From: Mytilus trossulus
Lineage: Eukaryota > Mollusca > Bivalvia > Mytilida > Mytilidae
DNA length: 64,000 nucleotides
NCBI RefSeq assembly: GCF_036588685.1
Contig: NC_086374.1
Span: 91,444,059 to 91,508,058 of the forward strand
Direction: 5' to 3'
Part shown: piece by piece, positions 21,530-33,189 of the stretch
Layout of the letters: each line of letters opens with the position of its first letter
Numbering within the stretch: the first letter of the stretch is position 1
The notes under the pieces: model-generated
Told to the model about the DNA's origin: nothing
Seen by the model: the letters and a program-made list of their open reading frames with translations, nothing else
Databases searched by the model: none
Program-made: the position numbers and the translations under genes

Positions 21530-22175
21530 CGGGATTTATACGTACAGAGCTACGCCATGTGTATCAACAAACACAAAAAGGCACATAGACCAAGCATAAA
21601 AGCAAAAATAAAAGACAAGAATACAAAAGTTTTCAATGAACAATATACCAATAAAGGATGCATAAGAACAGAGCCACATCATATGTAAAAAACACAAAAA
21701 AGCATATAGACCAAGCATAATAGCAAAAATGAAAGACAAGAATACAAAAGTTGTCAATGGACAATAACACAATGAAAGGATGCATAAGAACAGAGCCACA
21801 TCATATGTAAAAAAAAACACAAAAAGGCACATAGACCAAGCATAAAAGCAAAAATAAAGACAAGAATACAAAAGTTTTCAATGAACAATAACACAATGAA
21901 AGGATGCATAAGAACAGAGCCACATCATATGTAAAAAACACAAAAAGGCATATAGACCAAGCATAAAAGCAAAAATGAAAGACAAGAATACAAAAGTTGT
22001 CAATGGACAATAACACAATGAAAGGATGCATAAGAACAGAGCCACATCATATGTAAGAAAAAAACAAAAAGGCATATAGATCAAGCATATTAGCAAAAAT
22101 GAAAGACAAGAATACAAAAAGTATTATAGAACAATAACACATTAAGTATATAAGTACAGAGCCACGTCATAATTC
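21530..22175 (-). repeat. Tandem satellite, about 123-bp unit, five copies
   Basis: Five head-to-tail units, each with 'acaaaaaggcatatagacca', 'agacaagaatacaaaag' and 'gcataagaacagagccacat' blocks. Successive occurrences start near 21573, 21693, 21819, 21939 and 22064. The unit aligns with the RT-element 3' region ('gggatgtacaagtaccgagcc' at 20801-20822), so the satellite grew inside an RT tail. The minus-strand frames rich in Phe, Tyr and Cys that cover it are artefacts of the repeat. Confidence 0.85.
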
Positions 22176-22189
22176 AATAAAGAAACAAA

Positions 22190-22837
22190 GCAATGTGTAT
22201 GCACAGTACTGAAAGTACTTTTCAGTTGAAAATTGACTGAAAGACTGAACGTGACTGAAATATTAAATGTTTAAGATGATGTTTAGATCAAAATGACTAT
22301 TTCAGGTCAAAATTATGTATACTAGTGATATAGCTGGTTGCTAGTTGGTAATCATAAACTTCTTTCTTTTATTACCTATCACTGAATGAGGAATGGTAGA
22401 CTCATATCCTTATGTATTGTGGCAATAGTGTTGTCATGTTTAATATAAATACTTAAGAAGAACGGAAAGGATCTGCGATCTTTTATATTCGCTCTTTCAC
22501 GAAGTGGTAGAAAACGAAACTGTTTGTTCTGATTTTGCTTTTAAAAGAACTTTGTCAACATTTTGCCTTCTAATAATGTTAATACATTTTTCAAAATAAG
22601 CTTATTTGCCTTGAACGAAAAATATCTAAACTTTTAATTTACCACCCCAAAATATGTCAGAAACATCCTCATCAATATTATTGTTTAATTATATATTATC
22701 CATTTAACATGATTTAAAAATCTTATCCTGATGTTTGATTTTTTTTTACTTCTTAATCGAGTTATCCGTTTTGGGTTGATTGTGTGGCTTATTTTTCTCC
22801 GGTTGAATGATGTTTACTCTACATTAATATTAATTTA
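22190..22837. other. Gene-free region
   Basis: AT-rich DNA with no coding frame, repeat match or RNA structure that I can support. Confidence 0.4.
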
Positions 22838-24595
22838 ACTAGAGGCTCTAAAGAGCCTGTGTCGCTCACCTTGGTCTATGTTCATATTAAACAAAGGACA
22901 CAAATGGATCCATGACAAAATTGTATTTTGGTGATGGTGATGTGTTTGAAGTTCTTACTTTACTGAACGATTTTGCTTCTAACAATTATATCTATAATGA
23001 ACTTTGCCCATTAGTAACAGAGAACTATATTTGGTAAAAATTTACATAAATTTACCAAATTAATGAAAATTGTTAAAAATTGACTTTAAAGGGCAATAAC
23101 TCCTTAAGGGGTCAATTGACCATTTAGGTCATGTTGACTTATTTGTAGATCTTACTTTGCTAAACATTATTGCTGTTTACAGTTTATTGCTATCTATAAT
23201 AGTATTCAAGATAACCAAAAACGGCAAAATTTCTTTAAAAATTACCAATTGGAGGGCAGCAACCCAACAACCAGTTGTCCAATTCATCTGAAAAAGGACA
23301 GATAGATATTGACTTGATTAACAATTTAACTTCTTGTCAGATTTGCTCTAAATGCTTTGGTTTCATAGTTATAAACCCAAAACTGCATTTTACCCCTATG
23401 TTCTATTTTTAGTCGTGGCGGCCATCTTGGTTGAATGGCCAGGTCATCGGACACATTTTTCAACCTAGATACCCCAAAGATGATTGTGGCCTAGTAGTTT
23501 CAGTGGAGATTTTTGTAAAAGATTACTTAGATTTACGAAAAATGGTTAAAAATTGACTATAAAGGGCAATAACTCCTAAAGGGGTCAACTGACATTTCGG
23601 TCATGTTGATTTATTTGTAAATCTAACTTTGCTGAACATTATTGATGTATACAGTTTATCTCTATCTATAATAATATTCAAGATAATAACCAAAAACAGC
23701 AAAAATTCCTCAAAATTACCAATTCAGGGGTAGCAACCCAACAACCTATTGACTGATTCATCTGAAAATTTCAGGGCAGATAGATCTTGACCTGATAAAC
23801 ATTTTTATCTCGTCAGATTTCCTCAAAATGTTTTGGTTTTTGAGTTATAAGCCAAAAACTGAATTTTACCCCTATGTTCTATTTTTAGCCGTGGCGGCCA
23901 TCTTGGTTGGTTGACCAGGTCACGTCACACATTTTTTTAAACTAGATACCCCAAAGATGATTGTGGCCAAGTTTGGATTACTTTGGCACAGTAGTTTCAG
24001 AGAAGAAGATTTTTGTAAAAGATTACTTTAATTTACGAAAAATGGTTAAAAATTTACTATAAAGGGCAATAACTCCTAAACGGGTCAACTGACCATTTTG
24101 GTCATGTTGACTTATTTGTAGATCTTACTTTGCTGAACATTATTGCTGTTTACAGTTTATCTTTATCTATAATAATATTCAAGATAATAACCAAAAACAG
24201 CAAAATTTCCTCAAAATTACCAATTCAGGGGCAGCAACCCAACAACCGATTGACCGATTCATCTGAAAATTTCAGGGCAGATAGATCTTGACCTGATAAA
24301 CATTTTAACCCCCATGTCAGATTTGCTCTAAATGCTTTGGTTTTTGAGTTATAAGCCAAAAACTGCATTTTACCCCTATGTTCTATTTTTAGCCGTGGCG
24401 GCCATCTTGGTTGGTTGACCGGGTCACGCCACACATTTTTAAAACTAGATACCCCACTGATGATTGTGGCCAAGTTTGGTTTGATTTGGCCCAGTAGTTT
24501 CAGAGGAGAAGATTTTTGAAAAGCTAACGCCGGACGACAGACGACGGACGACGGACGCCGGACGCAAAGTGACTAAAAAGCAACTTGCTTATGAC
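22838..24595 (+). repeat. Long interspersed repeat with three internal units
   Basis: It begins with 'ctagaggctctaaagagcct' and 'gtgtcgctcacctt' and ends with a GC-rich 'gccggacgac' tract (24520-24565) built of short GACGG/CGGAC repeats. In between, an approximately 450-550-bp unit is repeated three times. Each contains 'agggcaataactcc', 'gcagcaacccaacaacc', 'tacccctatgttctattttt', 'cgtggcggccatcttggttg' and 'gataccccaaagatgattgt' (or close variants). No transposase frame is visible. The element looks like a non-autonomous repeat whose body was amplified internally. Confidence 0.75.
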
Positions 24596-24654
24596 TGATG
24601 TACCCATATTTTGATTATTTGATTTATTATGTCTGCTTATTTAACACATCAATG

Positions 24655-24832
24655 TAAATATCACGGAATTTGATGAGACTGTCATTAAAGTGAGAGGGTT
24701 AGCGCTATAGAACCAGGTTAAATCCACCATTTTCTACATTTGAAAATGCCTGTACCAAGTCAGAAATATTACAGTTCTTGTCCATGTGATTATGGACTTT
24801 CCGAAATGATTTTCCTCTAAGTTCAGTTTAAT
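24655..24832 (+). repeat. R1 repeat interrupting a decayed coding fragment
   Basis: R1 from 'gagactgtcattaaagtgag' to 'tttcctctaagttcag', joined abruptly to the protein-like fragment on the minus strand at 24835-25070. Confidence 0.7.
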
Positions 24833-24834
24833 TT

Positions 24835-25070
24835 CTTCTGAGCCACCATATTTTTCGACATAGTCAAACGCTCTTTTACCAAAGGTATTTCTCGTATGAA
24901 GAGTCTCCTTCTTTTCTATCAAAGATTTGATAAGCTTAAAAGTATTGTCAATCTTTACTTGAACATCCTTTTTACAAGAGTATCTAATGAGGTAGACATA
25001 TATACACAAGATGTTGATAGGTTATGGAACTCTTTTTCCAGGGATTTAATTTTTACAAAAATGGCGGGAA
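24835..25070 (-). pseudogene. Small protein fragment of unknown family (ankyrin-like), copy A
   Basis: The minus strand encodes a fragment with KIDNTFKLIKSLIEKKETL, then NTFGKRAFDYVEKYGGSEE. It is preceded in another frame by KSLEKEFHNLSTSCVYMS, so at least one frameshift is present. The 'TFGKRAFDYVEKYGG' stretch resembles the end of an ankyrin-type repeat. The 3' side is cut by R1. A diverged relative lies at 27480-27641. I cannot name the family. Confidence 0.5.
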
Positions 25071-25079
25071 AAGGCTGAC

Positions 25080-25655
25080 TTTGAATTTAACCTTATATTT
25101 GGATCGATATGATTTGGGTCTCAAATCGAAAGGAAAGAAATCTAGAATCTGCTTTTGAAGTGCTGAAAAAGTTAACTAATTCAATCCATAAGAGAAATGC
25201 AATATTGTCAAGGGGAAATTTTCCGTCTGATACAACATTGAAGAACTTAACGATGGAATCAGCACAATTGTTTTGATTAAGAATTTTGATAAATGACTTT
25301 TTAAGAGCTATTGAAGTCTTATATGAAAAGAAAAATTAGTATGAAAGGGCAAAATATTTTACCCTGTATATTAAAGGAAAAAAACACTGAGGAGTTCGAA
25401 AATCTGAAATAATTCCTAAACCTCAACTAAGTACATCCTTAATGTGTGTTTAAGCAAATACCTTATATATATTACACGGTTATAACGTGTTCATCGTGTT
25501 ATGTAAAAGGTTGGGAGTGTTGTATCTCTGTATGACACATTCTGTAGTTGCCTTTCTAAAGTCAAGAGGCTTTGATTCAGTGGTTTGCGTTTGTTTTTCG
25601 TTAATTATTTTGAACATAAATCAAGGCCGTAAATTTTGTCGTTTTAATATTTTGT
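25080..25655. other. Gene-free region with weak R7 similarity
   Basis: Nothing coding is supported. The stretch 25505-25585 weakly recalls the end of repeat R7 (16861-16960). Confidence 0.35.
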
Positions 25656-25660
25656 TCTGA

Positions 25661-25704
25661 ACATCACTGATGAGTATTATGTAGACGAAACGCGCGTCTG
25701 ACGT
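25661..25704 (+). ncRNA. Hammerhead ribozyme, solo diverged copy
   Basis: CTGATGA (25667-25673), GAAA (25687-25690) and GTC with predicted cleavage after C25698 are intact. Stem I pairs ACATCA (25661-25666) with TGACGT (25699-25704) with one mismatch. Stem II (25674-25686) has a mismatch at its third pair. Flanks match the retrozyme only weakly ('cctggtacct' downstream), so this copy is older or from a related family. Confidence 0.75.
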
Positions 25705-25729
25705 ATTAAATTATAAGCCTGGTACCTTT

Positions 25730-27420
25730 GACATCTATTTACATCTGTCTTTTCGTAGCCTTCCATAGTTTATTATTCATTCTGTGTTTTGCTCATTTTC
25801 GAAGGCCGATATGTGTAAACTTCTACGGCATTGGGTCTTTGGTGGAAATTTGTCTGACTGACTGTCATGCCACATCTCCTTATTTTATACTATCTTATTT
25901 CTATCAATTAAAAGTCGTTACAAATAACCTAAAATGTGTATTAAAACAAACGATGATATTGCTGACGTCGAGATATATAATCGAACCATTGTGTATATCA
26001 TCCCCGCACTAAAAATATAACTATTTCTTATTTTATGAATTATATTCATAGACTGCTTTTTTATATTACAAATATCATTATAAAGTTTAAAAGAACGTTT
26101 TCCGAATAGGACAAGAATGCATTTCCTTTATGAACATGCTAAGTTTTAATGCTCGATTTAGGCCATAAAGGTACAAATATAATTTCTTTTTATATTGAAT
26201 AAAACCCACTTTTTTTTTTAAAGTAGTAATACTATAAGTATATAAATCTCATATTCGAAGAGTAATGGAAATAATTTTAGAATACAAAGATAGAACTGAC
26301 TTAACTTATACGCATTGTAAATAATACTGATTGTCAGAGAAAAACACATCATATCGATATATCGATTGTAACTGAGATATTTTCATATTGACCAAATTGT
26401 AATTGAGACACGTAAGTACCGCATACAAGTAATCAGAAAAAGAAAAAAAATCTAAATAATTTATCACGATTCATGCCTTAAGTGACACAAAACAATTCGA
26501 CTGCGTTACAGTCAGTAAGAAGATACCTGTGAGATTACATATAAAAAAAATACAGTCAGTCAAACAAAATGTGACAATAACAAATCAAAGTACCGAAGTA
26601 CTGGACATAGCATGACCGAAAGTTTTGGTAGATGCTCACAATCGCTTTTCTCAGATAAAAATCACATCTATATACCTAAAAGTAAGGTAAATGTAAATTT
26701 TTTTTCATAGAAAAGTTCCTGTGCGGATGATGAATAAATGACATTCAATCTCACCGTATAAAAAACAAGTGTATTGTAATGATATAATCATTCGTTATCA
26801 GTATTATCTGGTTTATTGTAATATATTATATTAATATTTGTAACTTTGAATATTTGTATATCATTTTATTCTACTATTATAAGGATAGTGTAGTGCAATT
26901 GCATGCATAGTGAAAACTCTTCTGTAACGAATCGTTTTTGCAATAGATTTGATTTGAGTAGGAATTCATATTTTGCCGCGTTGGTTGCATATCACAGCTT
27001 TGTGAGTTCAAATACGTTGACCTGATCTTATTTTGCACTCGATGATATTCGAATTATTCGAAATACGTTCAGTAATCATGCAGTCCAAAACGCAAATCAC
27101 GAGATTAGAAATGTCTGCGGCAAGATAACACCGGAATGCCCTCACGGTAAACCGCTGTAAAAAGCAACAATCAGTAGAACGCTACAATTGAACAAAAAAA
27201 GTTTTTAAACTATAATCAAGTTATCCATTAAATTTAAGATATTCCATAAAAGAACACATAGTTGTATTTTTAGTCCAGGGAAAATACAAACACAATGGTT
27301 CGATTCTATCTTAACGACGTAAGCACTATTGTATAGCCGTTTGTTTTAACACTGCCACATATTATGTTATTTGTAACGAGTGCTATTAATACAAGAAGAT
27401 TAGACATTTTAAAAAAAAGA
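25730..27420. other. Gene-free AT-rich region
   Basis: No supported gene. Frames up to 94 codons (25728-26012) show no domain or repeat homology that I recognise. Confidence 0.35.
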
Positions 27421-27422
27421 AT

Positions 27423-27644
27423 ATGTGGAAAGTCAACCATTACAGCAATGAGACAACTCAGACTCTCCACAACAGCGAACGACAACCATTGAATTTCAAA
27501 GTGGAAATTGTAAATACTGTAAATTTTATCGATTTTTTTAAAGAATCGAAGACGACTTTTCATACACTAGATACCTTTAGAAAAAGTTCATTTGACAGTG
27601 TTAAAGAAAGTTGTGGCCCAGCAGTAATTAAGCAATTATTGTAG
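27423..27644 (+). pseudogene. Small protein fragment of unknown family, copy B
   Basis: A 73-codon frame. Its first third overlaps R2-like sequence ('caatgagacaactcagactc'). The last two thirds (EIVNTVNFIDFFKESKTTF, then LDTFRKSSFDSVKESCG) align by eye with copy A at 24835-25009. It could be a terminal exon of a gene that was largely lost. Function unknown. Confidence 0.4.
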
Positions 27645-29237
27645 GATGCATTACAGAAACCTAGCCACCTCAGCACACCACAAATGATTACCGGGAACAT
27701 TTATGGACATTGCGTTTTTGTGTCTCTGAATCTTGTGTGTGCAATTATGAAAAATTAAAACAAGATTATGTACATGCTGTATGTGAAATTTGTGCAGCAT
27801 AATTATGATTTTCTTTTAACTGACATTAAATGTATGTATTCGGAAATCGATTGATGCAATAACAGTTGTCTTTAAATCTAAAACATCGATTTATACGATT
27901 TATAACTAGTTTTGAACTCCATCAAACTACTCAAAACTACAAATAAAATTATCAGATATAAAAAGATGTGGTATGAGTGCCCATGAGACAACACTCCATT
28001 CAAGTCACAATTTGTAAAAAAAAATTAAAAAAAATGATACAGTTGATTGAATTGATGAACTCTTGATCGATGTTAACGGTTGAATATGATTAATACGATC
28101 GTGATTCATAAAATAGAAAAGATACAACTGGTTGAATTGATGGACTGTCACTCCAGCTTAATCGAATATACATTTTCACAATATTAGTAGATAGTAGCTT
28201 TTGACAACTGTCTCGGTCGAGTCAATCGATTGTCACAATACCTATGTCAGTCTACATTCATTCTAGATTTTTATTTTTAATTTAGTCAAATCCAGTTGCT
28301 CTTCCTTTTCATAAAATAGTCGATGACATCATGTTTTCAATGTTAAAAATGCCTGATAACGTAAAGGTAAAACAAATATATTGAAATCGGGACGCGATAT
28401 TTATTTTATTTTACATAATATAATCTTTATTGCAAAAAACATGAAACCCTGACGGGTTAAAATGCAAACAGAGTACAATGTATACACAAGTGACAAGAAA
28501 CATAACTATACATGATAAATGTTTTTAAAAAGTGAAGTTGATATTAATAACATATATCTATATATAGATGTATATAATAACTGACACAGCGACATCTGTG
28601 GCAACTATCACTTCCGGTAATGCTTTGGCGGTACAAAAAATATTTCAAAATACTATTTATAAAAACACTGAAAGAATGCAATCTAATAGAAACACTTAAA
28701 ACTAAGGTAGCCTTATCATTTTGTCTGAAAATTAACTTGTTCCACACGTAATATAACAAGGAGCATACGAAACGTAAAGATACGGGAACAGTGCATGCAG
28801 AAATATGATGTGTTTTTACAAGAAAAAAATTCTGACAAGTCACTAGTTTTCAAAACAATAGCAGGAAATATATGATAAAGATACAACTGTGCATGTCAAA
28901 TAGAATATCTGGTAAACTCTAACTAAGTGTACAATTGTAAACAACTGAAAATCGACATACAACTTTATGCAAAAGTCGGAAAGTAAACATCAGCATGATC
29001 AGTATGTTGATGGTTTTTTGAAACTAAAGAATTTGAAGAAACATAAACATTGGTGACTGACACATGTAACAACAGTTTTTGTAGTCATAATAACAATATC
29101 AAGATCTGAGTTTGATACTACCTGGCTGTTCGTAAATAATATGACGTCATAATAGAAATTAGTCCAAATAATTATGACGTCTGGCAAGGCTATTTTAATT
29201 TTTTTCTGGGACGCCTTCCTACGAGGTGTATATAAAG
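27645..29237. other. Gene-free region with an R2 fragment and possible minus-strand 3' end
   Basis: Holds an R2 fragment (27958-28020). On the minus strand there is an AATAAA near 28430 within 'gcaataaagattatattatg', resembling the 3' end of a LINE, whose body I cannot trace upstream. The 99-codon minus-strand frame at 28544-28843 has no recognisable motif. Confidence 0.4.
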
Positions 29238-29283
29238 AAGAAGATGTGGTTTACAACTAAAGGTTACCATACAGCTTTCAACA
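29238..29283 (+). repeat. R2 repeat, left half (split by nested elements)
   Basis: A shortened R2 ending exactly at CTTTCAAC (29275-29282). The continuation of R2 resumes at 32313 with the same CTTTCAAC, about 3 kb away. Confidence 0.7.
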
Positions 29284-31396
29284 TAGTCCGAGATTACTCT
29301 GACGTCCGACGGCTGTTTAGCCAGACAAGCTGGGGCCGTGGGACATCAGAGCTTGTCCCATATCAAAAAGTGGATATTTGCCCACCCAAAATAGATGCGC
29401 TACTTCCTCGCTTCTGGAGCCGACTGAGGGCCTTGGAATTATATTAAATCAGGCATCAATCTCTTCAGTTTTCATTTATCTCTTCATTTATGTAAGTTTC
29501 ACCTACCTGCCAAACCTTTAATTTTCTGTATTTTAACATTTTTCACAGAGTCCCATGATTTCTCCATTTTGCGTTTCATTTTCAAAGATTATCACATGAC
29601 CACGAGAAAACAATGCAAATGACCATAAATGTAACACCTCGTTCATTTACACTGTAAGTTACCTTAATGTCCGAGAGCTGCCGACTGTTATCGTGGTCGG
29701 AACTAAATGCTAGTTACCGATCTCTTGTAAAGGAGGTGAAAAAATGTGGTTGCTTCTACATTTGTAAATGTTATTCATCGATCTCCTAAAAAGGAGGTAA
29801 CAAAATATAAATATTTGCATATTTGAGTCTCGAGGCAACAAAATCTCTCGCATACCTGCCAACTTTCATGATTTAGGCGTGTACTACACGATTTTGACCC
29901 TTTGTCACGATTGCACGATCGTGTTCCTGAAAAACCCTCTAAAACACGATTTGGTGAAAATCTACACGAAAAATATTGTTGTTCCCGATTTTGAACTGTG
30001 TCCAATGGAGGAAAATCGTGTTCAGCCAATCAAATTGTGTGTTTCTCATGATCAAATTAATCAGCCAATCAAAAAGGTTTTCTCTCAAGATTATTTTAAC
30101 ATGCTAGATATTGAACTTGTGTTGTTAAAAAAAATTGTTACTTCCCTTTGAATTATCCTGTTTTAAGTTATTTTGCTCTTAAAAGTGTAAATTATAAAAA
30201 GAATATAAATGAATAATATTTTAATCAAATTATCATAAAAGGATGGTAATTAAATGAATTCAATATTTTGGGACAAATAAAAAAATATAAATTTATAAAT
30301 TATTTTAGCAATCTAGACTTCTTTTCAAGGACTAGATTAAAGCTTATATTACAAGTCTCTCCACAATTTTTGGTGATTGTTTTTCATAACAACTACAATT
30401 TAGATTAGACTGAACATAATAAAGATAAAAAAAAAGTTTACACTGAACATAATAAAGATAAACAAAAAGTTTAAACTGCATAAATGTCCCAGTAAGGTTT
30501 AAATCTAGTAAACACTGAGACTGAGAATTGTTTAAGTCAGAATATAAGATTTAATTAATTTAGTGAACAAAACATAGCAAAACATTTTACACTGTCTGAG
30601 TCTTTTTTTAAAGTTTTCTAGAAATATCATATGACTTTCATAAAGCTTAAAAACCTTGCAATACTGTTGTTAGTGTTTGTTATTTTTCTTATTAATTTAT
30701 TTATCATGTTGCAAATATACATCATACATGTATAGCATATTTCTTTCTTATTTGTCTATACAGTTACCAATGATAAGGAGATGAAGACATGAATACATAC
30801 CTATACAGATATAAAGATAAATAAATATAATGATTTATTTGCAAGCAGTGAATACTCAATTATCAAAAACAAAACCAAACAAGAAACAGATTCTTCTTTA
30901 TAATATTTTATTTTCATTCAAATAGAAAGGCAATAAGGGTACTATAAACATATTACAATTTTTCTAGACTACAAAACAGCACGCGCAAAACAGTCGTCCC
31001 GAAGAATTGTAACCATTGAAATTGTTGTCGCGCACTAAAACCCCCATGGGCATTTTCAAAAGTTGGCAGGTATGTCTCGTAACTTGACATCCATTTGAAA
31101 GTGAAAGTCAAAAATGGAGAAATCATGGGTCTCTGTGAAAAATGTTAAAATATAGAAAATTAAAGGTTTGGCAGGTAGGTGAAACTTACATAAATGAAGA
31201 GATAAATGAAAACTGAAGAGGTTGATGCCCGATTTATATAATTCCAAGGCCATCAGTCGGCTCCAGAAGAGAGGAAGTAGCGCATCTATTTTGGGTGGGC
31301 AAATATCCACTTTTTGATATGGGACAAGCTCTGACGTCCCACGGACCCAGCTTATCTGGCTAAACAGCCGTCGGACGTCCGAGTTATCTCAGACTA
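29284..31396. mobile_element. TIR element of about 2.1 kb (outer of a nested pair)
   Basis: Inverted arms of about 305 bp (left 29284-29590, right 31080-31396). The termini read TAGTCCGAGATTACTC at the left and, reverse-complemented, TAGTCTGAGATAACTC at the right. The 8-mer CTTTCAAC flanks both sides (29275-29282 and 31397-31404), consistent with a target-site duplication of about 8 bp. The interior shows no transposase; a 90-codon frame at 29879-30151 is unrecognised. A fragment of the same terminus is at 59213-59285 in CEP192. An 8-bp duplication would fit the hAT superfamily, but this is inference. Confidence 0.75.
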
Positions 31397-31404
31397 CTTT
31401 CAAC

Positions 31405-32312
31405 GGGGTTTCCGCTGGCGGTCGCCATTTTCGCAATTTGCGAAAAAATAATAATTGTGGCGATTAAAATTCGTCATTGGCGAAAGAATTTGGCGAAACA
31501 ACGATTTATTTTCAGCCATCTTGTTTATTTACTTTTTTTCGGGTTTCTCTGACTTTACCGATCAGACAATACTCGGAATTCACCTTGAACTCATTAAGAT
31601 TTTGACAGAAAATCAATAATCAGCTGATTGCATTCATAGCTATCGACATCAAAGGACTAATTAATAAAGGCGTTGATTATATGATATGACAAAATGATAT
31701 GGTTAAATGGCTTCCCTCACATGTCACAAAAGGGATTTATGAACCACTTTGCGACGCACGTGTTTGAAGCAAAATTTTTACGCTTAAATTTCTTTTTCTC
31801 CTTCTTATAATCAGAGACATATAGTATTATATGTCTCTGTTATAATGAAAGTCCAGAAAAGAAAATTGTTGTTATGACAAAATATGATCAAAGCAAGAAA
31901 GGTCTCTGATTTAAAACTTTATCATTTAACTTTCATTTAGATCATTGATTTGAGTGGGTACTTCAAATCGTTTCAGTGACACACATGTTTCAAGCATATA
32001 GTTTTACTTATTTACGATGGTCTAGAAAGGAAAACTGTCGTTATGAAGAAACCTATTCAAAAGGTTGGCATGAGAGTAAACCTTCTATTTAATGACTACA
32101 CCTTACATGAGGGATCAATTCCAAGTGATAAGATGCTTCGTTTTGTTGTAAAAATCACTTCTTATTTAGGAGGGGGGGCTGGAAAAAAAGGAAAATTTTA
32201 AAAGAAAAATATATTTGTGTTACTTTGCGAAAAAAATAATAAAGTGGCAAAAAATATACTGTTTTGGCGAAAGAGTCGGCGAAAAAAATAATTGACCCAG
32301 GGGAAACCCTGA
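31405..32312. mobile_element. Second TIR element at the same target, about 0.9 kb
   Basis: Begins with GGGTTTCCGCTGG (31406-31418) and ends with its near-complement CCAGGGGAAACCC (32297-32309). It is flanked by CTTTCAAC at 31397-31404 and 32313-32320. A 'gcgaaaaaaataat'-type motif occurs near both ends. No coding frame. It appears inserted into the duplicated target of the neighbouring element. Confidence 0.65.
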
Positions 32313-32375
32313 CTTTCAACAATAAGCTAAGGCACCTAAATGACAAATGTAAAATAATTCAAACGAGAAAACTAA
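32313..32375 (+). repeat. R2 repeat, right half
   Basis: Resumes R2 at 'ctttcaacaataagct' and ends at 'attcaaacgagaaaactaa', completing the copy interrupted at 29283. Confidence 0.7.
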
Positions 32376-32484
32376 TTTAAGTACTAAAAATTATCTAAAA
32401 AACAAATAATATGGAACAGCAACAAACGTTTACCACTGAATTACAGGCTCCTGGCATGGGATAGGCACATAATGAAGTGACATA

Positions 32485-33185
32485 CAGACAGAGTGTGGCC
32501 ATAAGTATTCGTCACTTGAGATTTTTTCGCTATATATTCATATAAAAACACATTATTTCCAAAAATATTTTGAGGTTATTTATGGTTGGATTTTGATTAA
32601 CAAGGCCTTAAAAGATGTAGAATTGTCTAATTCACAAGATAAATACAAATATTTATTTCTCTTCAGAAATTCTCTATAAATTCAACCAAGTTAAATTACA
32701 AAAAATTAGTGTATGTGTTCACATCGAGAGAAAACAAAAACACCTGAAGATAAAACTATTACCAAATAAACAAACATTCTTTAAACAATTCTACGTCTTT
32801 TAACCCTTTCCTCCATTGATTTTTTTTTGCATACTTGATTTGCATAGGGTTTTTCAATAAAATGCGGAAAATATGCTTTAAAGTAATAATGCATTGCAAA
32901 AACCAACTATTTCAGCAAATAAATTTAGGTTGGATATTCCTATGATATTCCTTTTCATATTGGATACAAATTTTATTAAGTCTACTGCAGACACTTTGTA
33001 GTTACAGCAGTTCAACTGAGGTACTACACAGGCATCAAACAGCGTCATTATGGAGTTAAGGGTTAAGGCTTTGTTGATCAAAATCCAACCATAAATGCTC
33101 TCAAAATGTTTTTTTGAAAAGAGTGTGTTTTTATATGAATATATAGCAAAAAATGCAGGTGACCAATACTTTTGGCCAAGTACTG
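32485..33185. mobile_element. Non-autonomous Tc1/mariner-like TIR element
   Basis: Arms of about 125 bp: left 32485-32612, and right 33060-33185 in reverse complement. The right end, read inward, starts CAGTACTTGGCCAAAAG, a Tc1-like terminus with the GGCCAAAAGT core, and a TA precedes the left end (32483-32484). The centre (about 450 bp) has only a 67-codon frame and no DDE residues, so this is a deleted element. The left terminus carries extra bases compared with the right. Confidence 0.7.
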
Positions 33186-33189
33186 TTCA

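Noticed and set aside
21536..22117. Minus-strand frames rich in Phe, Cys and Tyr that look like membrane proteins
   Set aside because: They are translations of the 123-bp tandem satellite, recur with its period and overlap each other; there is no start context or independent coding evidence.
32878..33081. 67-codon frame as a transposase
   Set aside because: It lies within the TIR element but has no DDE/D residues or helix-turn-helix pattern and overlaps the right arm.
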